Of a stretch of DNA of 64,000 bases, positions 8,444 to 17,638 are shown piece after piece. The translations under genes were made by a program, and so were the position numbers. This DNA comes from Vibrio ostreicida (GTDB lineage: Bacteria > Pseudomonadota > Gammaproteobacteria > Enterobacterales > Vibrionaceae). Numbering within the stretch: the stretch's first letter is position 1; the number at the start of each line of letters is the position of its first letter. Under the pieces are notes generated by a model, which worked only from the letters and a program-made list of their open reading frames with translations, was not told the origin of the DNA and did not search any database. The stretch is from assembly GCF_013074385.2 (NCBI RefSeq), contig NZ_JABEYA020000007.1:62001-126000 (forward strand), given 5' to 3'.

Positions 8444-9292
8444 CTAAGAAATGATCATTAAGCCTGCATAGACCAGCATAAATACTGAGAAGACATGCTG
8501 AAAAAAGTGTTCATTCATCGATTTGAAAATTCGATTACCAATGCTTAGGTACGTGACCGCGGCTACCCCACATGAGATCGCGGTTGTCGCGCTTACCTCT
8601 AAGACATTGAGTACACTCAATGTGCTAAGTTGCACCAATCCAAACAACAAATACCCGGTTACAATCCAACTCAAGACCTCTTTCTTATAGTTGTGTTTCG
8701 ACACCGCATACGCAGAAAGCAGACTGCCACCCATATTTGAAAGGCCATGTACCGCGCCCATGATGAACAAATACGACCGAGAATGACGGGTAATGAATGC
8801 CTGTAAACGATTCGAAATGCGAGTGGAAAAACGCGACAGAGCAGCAAAGAGCAGAATCGCTGCGATCCCTTTTTCGTAATAGCATTCGAAGTTATTGCTG
8901 AGCAGGTAGTGCTCTTTGAATAATGAGCTCAATGCATCAAACAATGTGCCTTTGTTGACGTCTAGCGGCAGGGCAGGCTGCTGATAAAATTGCGTTGTGA
9001 ACACTTCAACTCTGTGCACTAAGTGCGTAACTGTGGCTGCTGAACCATCCAAAGACACTAGCGCTAGAGGGACAGTACGCTCACTAAGGTTGGCTTTTTC
9101 CACTTGATCGCTGACCGGTGCAAAGTCCGAGTCCAGAATTGGTGATTCTATTGCAGACACATCGCAGAGTACGGTTCTATGCGATAAGTTGTACTCCTCA
9201 GGGAGAGATAGAAAATACAACGTTTTTTCTGCTTCTGAAGGGTACTCGTCGTGACGAATCTTCCAACTGCCTAAAACAATAAATTGTGCCAT
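8444..9292 (-). CDS. TauE/SafE-like membrane protein with an unusual N-terminal domain
   Basis: 282 residues. The first ~140 are mostly hydrophilic with mixed strands (AQFIVLGSWKIRHDEYP...) and match no family I recognise. The last ~140 form about five membrane helices, including HGLSNMGGSLLSAY near residue 181, which resembles the GFxxGxGG(P) repeat of TSUP/TauE-SafE exporters. Only one half of the usual two-fold TSUP repeat appears present, so it may work as a dimer. Its ATG is 2 nt after the stop of the TTM gene with a GAAGGGAAG ribosome site. Transport or sensing are both possible. Confidence 0.6.
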   Translation of the reverse strand: MAQFIVLGSWKIRHDEYPSEAEKTLYFLSLPEEYNLSHRTVLCDVSAIESPILDSDFAPVSDQVEKANLSERTVPLALVSLDGSAATVTHLVHRVEVFTTQFYQQPALPLDVNKGTLFDALSSLFKEHYLLSNNFECYYEKGIAAILLFAALSRFSTRISNRLQAFITRHSRSYLFIMGAVHGLSNMGGSLLSAYAVSKHNYKKEVLSWIVTGYLLFGLVQLSTLSVLNVLEVSATTAISCGVAAVTYLSIGNRIFKSMNEHFFQHVFSVFMLVYAGLMIIS

Positions 9293-9294
9293 GA

Positions 9295-10331
9295 TTACTT
9301 CCCTTCTTGTTGTTGAGCCAAATAGGTATTACGCGCGAAATCGAGTTTAGAAAATAAGTCTTGTTCAAACTCTATGCCTTGCTGGGTCAAGAAATCTTTT
9401 ACGTAGGCACAAATTACTTCGTACTCATCCATGACTTTTTGGAAGTCAAACATTGTACGAGAGCGGCAGTACTCGACTTCGCATTGAGAAAACGCGTATT
9501 TCTCAGGCTCGTCCAAATTCCGGCAAATATCGAAGTACACGCCGAAAATATTACCGGTGTCGAGTGACTCAAAGTTCACATCAAATCGCTTTCTACGAAA
9601 CGGAGCCATGCGCTTGACTTCGCCTTGCGCCAGTTCCGTTGCTTTGCTTTCAAATTCGGCATCGCTTAATTCGCAGTCATAGTGGATGGTTTCTTTTCTT
9701 AGTTCTGTGTTCTCCTCAAACCATTTTTGCTTTACAGCAACTTTGCCGTTTGTTTGTGGAATAAACGAGATGTAGCCTTTCGATGCAGGTTCGATGACTT
9801 CAAATAGGTGATTATCGTAATCAAATACCTGAATATCCATATCCAGTTCAGGTACAAAACCAGGCAGTTTTCCTTCAAGATTAATCGAACGATACAACGC
9901 CGTATTCAAAGCCCATGTGTCAGGAATATTTTTAAAGGTGTACTTTCGTTCTAATTCCATATCGTGTTTCCAGCGGGTGTACCAACACGTATCATTGAGG
10001 AGATGACGGTATTTCAATAATCGAGGGTAAGCTTGCTCTAAGGCGGTTACACAGCGAGTCCATCCGCTCTCTGACGCCTCTGACTCCCACGGCATCTCTG
10101 CATACTTGAGGAAAATCGTTCCGTGGTGCGCCGTATCGTTGAAGTGATCATGATATGTTGTTCGATGTTAGTTACGGCGAGCTTTACTTCGTAAAAGTGC
10201 TCTAGCCATGTCGACAACTCTTTTTCTGTAACTAACGTCAGTGGAGGCACAGGGTGGTGTTCGGAGAGCATTGCCATATGTCGGAATTTACCTGGTAAGC
10301 CTTCCATAGAGTGAAGCATCTCAGTCATCAT
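9295..10331 (-). pseudogene. CYTH/TTM-like (triphosphate tunnel) protein, interrupted by one frameshift
   Basis: The gene starts at ATG 10331, overlapping the stop of the preceding gene (ATGA), but the frame changes at about 10141-10143. Restoring one base there joins ...EQHIMIT to NDTAHHGTIFLKYAEMPWE and gives ~345 residues. After a ~125-residue unknown N-terminal region comes ELERKYTF, the ExExK hallmark of CYTH/triphosphate-tunnel enzymes, then KVAVKQKW, FRRKRFDV and CEVEYCRS, which occupy the places of later basic and acidic tunnel strands. TTM proteins act on triphosphates (ThTPase, polyphosphatase, class IV adenylate cyclase). Family assignment is probable, activity unknown. The frameshift may be biological or a sequencing artefact. 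Confidence 0.65.
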
Positions 10332-10909
10332 ACGGACTCCACGCAATCGACTAAGGATGGAACTTCCATCTGGTTTCGTTGCTTCAGTCTATCGTGAAAG
10401 TCGATATGTATACGCGACTCAATCGGTCCATCCGCACTTTGATATTTGCCGTCATACAACTCAACCTCACCAGAGGTATGCCAGAACATCATTTGACCAA
10501 TATTCATGCCGTAATACACTTTAACCGGGTGAATACAAAACAGTTGAATAGTCCACTTTCCAACAAAACCAATATCACCAAGGGGCGCGGAGAGGTTGAT
10601 GAACATCCCCATACGAGCAACAGATGAACGAGCAGCGTAGGTTGGTACAAAGTTTTCACTGCCCATTGTTTCAATCGTCTCGGCGAGATAAAGTTTGCGA
10701 GGTTGCAAAACCAGTCCGTCATCTCCAAGGGTTATTTCGTCGACCGGGTTCTCTTTCGCAGGGTCGATCAAATCATTTCGGTATACTTTTAACTTTCTAC
10801 CCAAACGGAAGTTATAGCTGTTTGGGTTTACATTCTCTTTTAAAAACGGCGAGACAATAATCTCCTTACTATTGACTCGTTTTTCTATCTCTTTACCTGT
10901 TAAAATCAT
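10328..10909 (-). CDS. dCTP deaminase-like protein A (catalytic Glu replaced by Gln)
   Basis: 193 residues, the length of E. coli Dcd, with the dUTPase/dCTP-deaminase trimer fold pattern: NPNSYNFRLG (residues 28-37), AARSSVARMGMF (92-103, the phosphate-binding RSS motif), APLGDIG, and YYGMNIGQMMFW (132-143). At residue 122 the segment WTIQLF has Gln where Dcd enzymes have the catalytic Glu (LEF or LEI). Alone it is therefore predicted to bind nucleotide but deaminate poorly. It lies 14 nt after protein B and overlaps the TTM gene. Family assignment is firm; the meaning of the Glu loss is inference. Confidence 0.88.
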   Translation of the reverse strand: MILTGKEIEKRVNSKEIIVSPFLKENVNPNSYNFRLGRKLKVYRNDLIDPAKENPVDEITLGDDGLVLQPRKLYLAETIETMGSENFVPTYAARSSVARMGMFINLSAPLGDIGFVGKWTIQLFCIHPVKVYYGMNIGQMMFWHTSGEVELYDGKYQSADGPIESRIHIDFHDRLKQRNQMEVPSLVDCVESV

Positions 10910-10923
10910 CAGTTTTCCTCACA

Positions 10924-11445
10924 TTAGCCTTTAAAGTCTTGATGGATCCTCGACGCAATTACATTTCTCGACCCTTGGTAACGTCCTGCGTAATGGGATA
11001 AGTCACCGAAGTTCTCCCAAAAACAAATTTTGCCTATCTTCATACCGGGATAAACGACAATGGGTTGGGCTACTAAGATTTCTAGAGTCCAGTTAATCAT
11101 CGCACCGGTATGGCCAAGAGGCGCACTGGTTTGAATGAACATTCCACATCCCGCAGTAGAAAAATTGGCGTAAAGCTCGCTAGCACAGGTGTGACTGCCC
11201 ATTTTTTCGAGCGTGGACGCCAGATAAAAACAATCTGGGTTCAAGACATAGCCCGTGGTAGGAATTTTGATTTTTCGATTCTTGTTCTGTACCAAGGAAT
11301 CAACTACATCATTGGTATATTCGATCAACGTATCACTTAAATGAAATGAATAAGAATTCACATCTAGATCGTTTTCATCAAATGGAAATATCTCAACATC
11401 CCCACTTTCAACTAAAGTTCTTATTTTTCTTGAAGTAAGAATCAT
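10924..11445 (-). CDS. dCTP deaminase-like protein B (phosphate-binding Arg lost), first gene of the operon
   Basis: 173 residues that align without gaps to protein A over most of their length (VNSYSFHL, FYLA, EKMGS, GMFI, SAPLG, YPGMKIG). Here the catalytic Glu is kept (WTLEIL, E122), but the RSS motif has become NFS at 94-96, so the conserved Arg that binds phosphates is missing. It is the mirror image of protein A. It is the promoter-proximal gene of the operon; the ribosome site is weak. Possible roles are a regulatory or complementary subunit of a heteromeric enzyme acting on a cytosine nucleotide. Confidence 0.85.
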   Translation of the reverse strand: MILTSRKIRTLVESGDVEIFPFDENDLDVNSYSFHLSDTLIEYTNDVVDSLVQNKNRKIKIPTTGYVLNPDCFYLASTLEKMGSHTCASELYANFSTAGCGMFIQTSAPLGHTGAMINWTLEILVAQPIVVYPGMKIGKICFWENFGDLSHYAGRYQGSRNVIASRIHQDFKG

Positions 11446-12074
11446 TTTAAAGGATCATCTTCATATATCTTAAAGGAGACGAGCAAAATCTGATAAATTT
11501 AGCGTAATCACAATACTCGTCGATTAGTTTATTTTTCAATCAATATGATTGATAAGGCAACCTAAATCGATCAATGTATAATCAACACAAGCAAGTATGA
11601 TAAACATCAGAGTTATTCTTGTAAAGAAATAAAATTCACATTAATTGCATTGATATTCTCCAAATTAAGAGTTCGGTCAATCCTGATTGACAAAAAAGTG
11701 TAGTGGTACTTCAGTTTTGGGATTAAAACTAATCAAAAAATAGGCTGTGTTTTGACCTGATATTCAGAAATGTAGGGCAAGTTATGATGGGATTTATTGG
11801 TTAAAAACCAAACTATCACGCTTATGAGGCAAGGCTATTTAGAGCGTTAGTTAGATACCGCATTCTTTGTGGTGAATCCAGCATAAAGTAAATCTGCGAA
11901 CACAGCTCTCTGATGCAAGCTTTTGTAAAACTCCTATCAAAATCGCCACTTGAAGCAACGTTAGTATCCTGCATTTTGGGATACAAAAAGTTATTCAAGG
12001 ACAGCTAAATTAGAAAAACCACTGATAAGTTTATGTCCAATTGCGAGTTAGCACCCTACTCTTTATCCAACAAA
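11446..12074. other. Long non-coding leader/promoter region of the accessory operon
   Basis: 629 AT-rich bases between the first gene of the operon and the pheT terminator. No open frame with a ribosome site is convincing on either strand. The operon promoter must lie here, but I could not single out a good -35/-10 pair on the minus strand. The length leaves room for a regulatory RNA or a recombination end; nothing is recognisable. Confidence 0.5.
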
Positions 12075-12100
12075 AAAGGCCTCGCTATTGCGAGGCCTTT
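12075..12100 (-). terminator. Rho-independent terminator of pheST
   Basis: Perfect 11-bp stem AAAGGCCTCGC / GCGAGGCCTTT, 24 nt past the pheT stop on the minus strand, flanked by A- and T-runs so it can act in both directions. It is identical to 4178-4203. Confidence 0.88.
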
Positions 12101-12124
12101 GGTTTTCTATCTAATCAGTAGTGA

Positions 12125-14530
12125 TTACTCACGCAAAGACGCACCGAACTTCTCAGATACGTGAGCTACGATAGCGTCAACCGCACCAGCGATGTCTGCA
12201 TCTTCAAGCGTGCGCTCTACAGATTGTAGTGTTAGTGCGATTGCTAGGCTCTTCTTACCTTCTTCAACGCCTTTACCAACGTAAACGTCGAACAGTTTCG
12301 CGTCTTTCAGGAACTCGCCACCTTGCTCTAGACACGCTGCAACGATGTCGCCAGAAGCTACTGCTTCATCAACAACGACCGCGATGTCACGACGGTTAGA
12401 TGGGAACTTAGAAAGCTGAACTGCTTCAGGAATCACTTTAGTGTTGATTGCAGACCATTCCACTTCGAATACGATAGTACGGCCGTTTAGACCAAACTTA
12501 CGCTCAAGCTCAGGATGAACGGTACCAATCACACCAACTTGCTTGCCATCAACGATAATAGCTGCAGATTGACCTGGGTGAAGCGCAGGATTCGCTGCTT
12601 TGTCTTCAGCTGAAAGCGCTGCGAAAGAGTAAGCTACTTCGTTTGCTGTTAGCTCAAGAACCGCTTCTAGATCGCCTTTCAGATCAAAGAAATCAACGGT
12701 GTTAGTTTCAATGTCCCAGTGCTCTTCGCTGCGAGTACCTGCGATAACACCTGCAAGCATAGGCTCTTGGCGCATACCGTTTTCAGCAGACTCACAAGGG
12801 ATGAAACGTAGGCCGTATTCGAATAGACGAACACGTGGCTGTTGACGTTTCTGGTTGTGAACCACAGTGTTTAGTAGACCTTGGATTAGGCCTAGGCGCA
12901 TTGCTGACATATCCGCAGAGATTGGGAATGGCAGGATTAGCGGCTCAACACCTGGAACAACAAGCTTTTGCTGCTCTGGTTCAACAAAGCTGTAAGTAAT
13001 CGCTTCTTGGTAACCACGGTCAACCAGTAGGGTACGAACGCGTTTAAGCGGAATGTTCGCTTCAACGTGGTCGTGCATCTTAAGTGCTGCTGCTGGATTT
13101 TGGTTAGGAATGTTATCGTAACCGTAGATGCGACCGACTTCTTCAATTAGGTCTTGCTCGATAGCAATGTCAAAACGCCATGCCGGCGCTGTGGCGACCC
13201 AGCCAGATTCGGTTGTTTCTACCGTTAAACCTAAACGTTCTAGAATTTCAATCACATCACGATCAGCGATATGATGCCCAAGCAGGTTATCTAATTTAGT
13301 CCGACGTAGTGCGACTGTATTTGGCGTTGGTAAGTCAGTTTCAGATTCAACCGCAACGACGGGAGCCACTTGGCCTCCACAAATTTCCACGAGCAGTTCT
13401 GTTGCACGTTCCATGGCACTTGCTTGCAATGCGTAATCCACACCGCGCTCGAAACGCATTGACGAATCAGTATGCAGACCGTAGCTACGTGCGCGGCCAC
13501 GAATATGGTCTGGTGCAAAGAATGCGCACTCCAACAGCACATCTTTCGTTTGATTGGTCACACCAGACTCTTCACCACCAAAGATACCAGCGATAGCAAG
13601 CGCTTTGTTTTGGTCTGCGACAACTAGGGTATCTGCGTTTAGCTCAGCTTCGTTGCCGTCTAGAAGAGTGAGCTTCTCGCCCTGCTCTGCCATACGTACT
13701 ACGATGCCACTTTCAATCTTAGCTAGATCGAATGCATGCATTGGCTGGCCTTGCTCTAGAAGAACAAAGTTAGTGATATCAACAACTGGATCGATAGAGC
13801 GAATACCACAACGGCGCAGTTTCTCTTGCATCCACAGTGGCGTTTCCGCTTGAACGTTTACGTTCTTAACCACACGGCCAAGATAACGTGGACATGCAGC
13901 AGGTGCTTTCACTTCGATAGAAATCGTGTCGTCAATCACTGGCGCAACTGGGTTAACCGCAGGCTCAGTCACGTCAGTACGGTTGAGTACGCCAACTTCA
14001 CGCGCCATACCACGGATGCTGAAACAGTCAGCGCGGTTAGCCGTTAGGTCTACGTCTACCGTTACGTCGTCAAGACCTAGGAATTCGCGGAAATCAGTAC
14101 CGATTACAGCGTCTTCTGCTAGCTCCATGATGCCATCAGATTCAACGTCAATACCTAGCTCAGAGAATGAACACAGCATGCCGTGTGATGGTTGACCACG
14201 TAGTTTTGCTTTTTTGATTTTGAAATCGCCGGGCAGAACAGCACCAACGGTCGCAACCGCAACGTTGATACCTAGGCGGCAGTTAGGTGCGCCACAAACG
14301 ATGTCTAGTAGTTCTTCCGCGCCGACATCTACTTTAGTGACACGTAGTTTGTCAGCGTCTGGGTGTTGACCACACTCAACCACTTTACCGACTTTAACGC
14401 CAGTGAAAGAACCAGCAACAGGCAGTACGTCGTCTACTTCTAGACCCGCCATTGTGATTTGGTGTGTAAGTTCGTCAGTCGATACCGTAGGGTTTACCCA
14501 CTCACGAAGCCAAGATTCGCTAAATTTCAT
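12125..14530 (-). CDS. pheT: Phenylalanyl-tRNA synthetase beta subunit
   Basis: 801 residues, normal for bacterial PheT. Starts [12 protein letters not shown]; an N-terminal tRNA-binding OB domain (residues ~40-150) with [19 protein letters not shown] is followed by B3/B4 editing and B5 domains, and the protein ends in a ferredoxin-fold anticodon-binding domain ([16 protein letters not shown]). It forms the alpha2-beta2 enzyme with PheS, encoded 18 nt upstream. By the integration model, the last 115 bases (12125-12239) came with the neighbouring element and replaced the native end now stranded at 2099-2213; the protein is barely altered. Confidence 0.98.
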   Translation of the reverse strand: MKFSESWLREWVNPTVSTDELTHQITMAGLEVDDVLPVAGSFTGVKVGKVVECGQHPDADKLRVTKVDVGAEELLDIVCGAPNCRLGINVAVATVGAVLPGDFKIKKAKLRGQPSHGMLCSFSELGIDVESDGIMELAEDAVIGTDFREFLGLDDVTVDVDLTANRADCFSIRGMAREVGVLNRTDVTEPAVNPVAPVIDDTISIEVKAPAACPRYLGRVVKNVNVQAETPLWMQEKLRRCGIRSIDPVVDITNFVLLEQGQPMHAFDLAKIESGIVVRMAEQGEKLTLLDGNEAELNADTLVVADQNKALAIAGIFGGEESGVTNQTKDVLLECAFFAPDHIRGRARSYGLHTDSSMRFERGVDYALQASAMERATELLVEICGGQVAPVVAVESETDLPTPNTVALRRTKLDNLLGHHIADRDVIEILERLGLTVETTESGWVATAPAWRFDIAIEQDLIEEVGRIYGYDNIPNQNPAAALKMHDHVEANIPLKRVRTLLVDRGYQEAITYSFVEPEQQKLVVPGVEPLILPFPISADMSAMRLGLIQGLLNTVVHNQKRQQPRVRLFEYGLRFIPCESAENGMRQEPMLAGVIAGTRSEEHWDIETNTVDFFDLKGDLEAVLELTANEVAYSFAALSAEDKAANPALHPGQSAAIIVDGKQVGVIGTVHPELERKFGLNGRTIVFEVEWSAINTKVIPEAVQLSKFPSNRRDIAVVVDEAVASGDIVAACLEQGGEFLKDAKLFDVYVGKGVEEGKKSLAIALTLQSVERTLEDADIAGAVDAIVAHVSEKFGASLRE
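12240..12261. repeat. Candidate attachment-site core (copy 2 of 2), inside pheT
   Basis: The same 22 bases as 2214-2235, in the same orientation, inside the pheT coding sequence. Between here and the pheT stop the two copies differ at 19 positions, but across the 22 bases they do not differ at all, placing the crossover here. Confidence 0.65.
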
Positions 14531-14548
14531 TGTGATGTATCCCCTGGA

Positions 14549-15625
<1,077 letters not shown>

Positions 15626-15815
15626 CTAAATCCAATCTGAAATCCATATTCCTTTCTTCCATCAGCAAAAAAACACGGGTACGATTCGCTGACATCATTT
15701 TGTTCCCTCATTGTTTGTCGCTAGCGGGTGACGATAAGAGTCACTAAGGTCTATTGGTCAATGCTTCCGCTGACCATGCTACACTCAGACAGAGTGTGAC
15801 AATCAAGATAAATCG

Positions 15816-16919
15816 ATGCAAAAATTCCTCCCTATTTTTATCCTTGGCGTCATTGCCTTAAACACCGCAGTCAAGGCGAACAACTATGAGACCGAAACCA
15901 TTGCGACAGATCTCCGTGTTCCTTGGGGAATGACATTTGTCGATGCCGACACATTACTGATCACCGAAAGAAACGGTGGGATCCTCTCGATAAACATACT
16001 CACGGGTAAAAGGTCGACCATGCTAAGCATACCGAGTGATCTCGTTGCTCAAGGTCAAGGGGGATTGCTCGATATCGCGGTATCGCCTTTTGAAACCGGT
16101 GTCGTGTACCTGACCTACAGTAAGCGTATTGGCCACGTTACAGAAACAGCATTGGCCTCTGCAAACTTCCTTGATGGGCAACTGTCAGAGTGGCGCGATC
16201 TCTTAGTGACTCGCTCTGCTTCTGCAACCCATCGCCACTTTGGAAGCCGACTTACCTTTGATAACCAATACATATTTATGAGCGTCGGCGACCGCGGCGA
16301 AAGAAACAACGCTCAAGACCTTGCGACCCATGCCGGAACCATTCTTCGCCTGATGCCAGATGGTTCAGCGGTTCAATCGAATCCGTTTTATGACCACCAC
16401 AATACCCAAGCCGAAATATGGAGCTTCGGCCATCGCAACCCTCAAGGACTTTACTTTGACACACATACAAAACGTCTTTGGGCCATAGAACATGGACCCA
16501 GAGGTGGAGATGAAATTAACCTGATTAAAAAAGGGGCAAATTACGGCTGGCCAAAGACTTCACATGGCCAAGAATATTGGGGGCCGATTGCTGTAGGAGA
16601 ATCGCGAGAAAAACAGGGTATCGAGTCTCCAGTCAAAGTCTATGTTCCATCCATCGCCCCGTCCAGTTTGCTGCTTTATAGAGGAGGCAACTATCCTGAG
16701 CTCAATGGAAAGCTATTGGCCCCCGCTCTTAAACTCACTCATATCAATGTCATTACGCTCGACAAGAATAATCAAGCGGTAGACGAACGTCGCATTTTAG
16801 ACGGCCTTGGAGAGCGGATTCGTCACATCATTGTAAGCCCTAACGACAAACTGATATTCAGTACAGACAGAGGCAATATCTATCGTTTAACACCCACAGC
16901 CCGACAGCCAGCGGAATAA
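15816..16919 (+). CDS. PQQ-dependent sugar (aldose) dehydrogenase-like protein
   Basis: 367 residues with a Sec-type signal (MQKFLPIFILGVIALNTAVKA), so probably periplasmic. The fold is the six-bladed propeller of soluble glucose/sorbosone dehydrogenases: VPWGMTFV, RNGGIL, GQGGLLDIAV (residues ~84-93), HFGSRLTF, SVGDRGERNNAQD, SFGHRNPQGL, EHGPRGGDEIN and GANYGWP. These are the landmarks of the YliI/Asd family, which oxidises aldoses with PQQ. No PQQ biosynthesis genes are nearby. It is a single gene ending 1 nt before the convergent TetR gene. Confidence 0.88.
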   Translation: MQKFLPIFILGVIALNTAVKANNYETETIATDLRVPWGMTFVDADTLLITERNGGILSINILTGKRSTMLSIPSDLVAQGQGGLLDIAVSPFETGVVYLTYSKRIGHVTETALASANFLDGQLSEWRDLLVTRSASATHRHFGSRLTFDNQYIFMSVGDRGERNNAQDLATHAGTILRLMPDGSAVQSNPFYDHHNTQAEIWSFGHRNPQGLYFDTHTKRLWAIEHGPRGGDEINLIKKGANYGWPKTSHGQEYWGPIAVGESREKQGIESPVKVYVPSIAPSSLLLYRGGNYPELNGKLLAPALKLTHINVITLDKNNQAVDERRILDGLGERIRHIIVSPNDKLIFSTDRGNIYRLTPTARQPAE

Positions 16920-16920
16920 A

Positions 16921-17499
16921 CTAAAGCTTAAGATACTCCAGCAATTCATCCTTTAGGCCGCGTAATACGCCCTCTTGAGGCTTGGTATGAGATAACGTTC
17001 TTATTCCGTATATCCCCATAACGAGAAACTGAGCCAGTTGCGCAGCTGACTTATTGAGGGTGAGATCACCACTTTGCTGCCCTTCTTTAATCTTTGCTTC
17101 AATAGATTGTTGCCAATCTTGAAGCATTACCCCAATTAAGGTTTCTATCTCATCATCTTGCTGAGCCAATTCACTCAATGACTTTTGCAGTAAGCAGTCT
17201 TTGATAGTATCCGTTTCACATTCGTCAACAACGTTGCTGAGGTAAGCAGCTAAACCACTTAAGATCGTCGGCTGGCTATCAAATAAGAGAGTAAACTCTT
17301 TGGTTCTGTCATCACAGTACTGGGAAAGAGCCGCAATCAATAAACCTCGTTTATTTTCAAACGCGCAATAAAGAGATCCAGGGTGGAGTCCAGTCACCGC
17401 TTTAAGATCTTGCATACTCGTCTTAGCGTAGCCTTTCGCGACAAACGCCTCCATCGCAAATCGTAGTACTTCTTCTCGATCAAACTCTGCACTGCGCAT
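16921..17499 (-). CDS. TetR/AcrR-family repressor
   Basis: 192 residues. The N-terminal helix-turn-helix (residues ~4-50: FDREEVLRFAMEAFVAKGYAKTSMQDL...GLHPGSLYCAFENKRGL) is typical of TetR, and a helical ligand domain with several cysteines follows. It resembles the group of regulators that control Old Yellow Enzyme and electrophile-response genes, such as NemR. It is divergent from the OYE gene, with three inverted-repeat operators between them. The ligand is probably a reactive electrophile; that is inference. Confidence 0.9.
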   Translation of the reverse strand: MRSAEFDREEVLRFAMEAFVAKGYAKTSMQDLKAVTGLHPGSLYCAFENKRGLLIAALSQYCDDRTKEFTLLFDSQPTILSGLAAYLSNVVDECETDTIKDCLLQKSLSELAQQDDEIETLIGVMLQDWQQSIEAKIKEGQQSGDLTLNKSAAQLAQFLVMGIYGIRTLSHTKPQEGVLRGLKDELLEYLKL

Positions 17500-17544
17500 G
17501 TTTCTACATTATCCAATTGACCATTATTTGGGGATTTTACCGCA

Positions 17545-17613
17545 TTTTGAATGAACATTCAAAATACTAGTTGAACGCCTATTCAAAATAAGATAAGTTG
17601 AATGGACGTTCAA
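17545..17613. promoter_or_regulatory. Three tandem TetR-type operators
   Basis: Three inverted repeats of the form TTGAAyGNNCrTTCAA occur at 17545-17564 (9-bp perfect arms around AA), 17571-17588 and 17598-17613. Their centres are about 24 and 27 bp apart. They occupy the divergent promoter region between the TetR gene and the OYE gene, so they are the likely binding sites of the TetR protein, controlling both itself and the reductase. Confidence 0.85.
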
Positions 17614-17638
17614 GATAAGACATCAATGAAGGAACAGT

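Noticed and set aside
10328..11445. Anti-phage dCTP deaminase defence gene
   Set aside because: Deaminase-like proteins do act in phage defence, but here each lacks a key active-site residue and the operon holds ligase and exporter genes, so defence is kept only as an alternative.
2214..12261. Integrase, transposase or toxin-antitoxin gene in the pheT element
   Set aside because: Looked for recombinase-type frames on both strands; every sizeable gene is a metabolic, transport or phosphoesterase protein.
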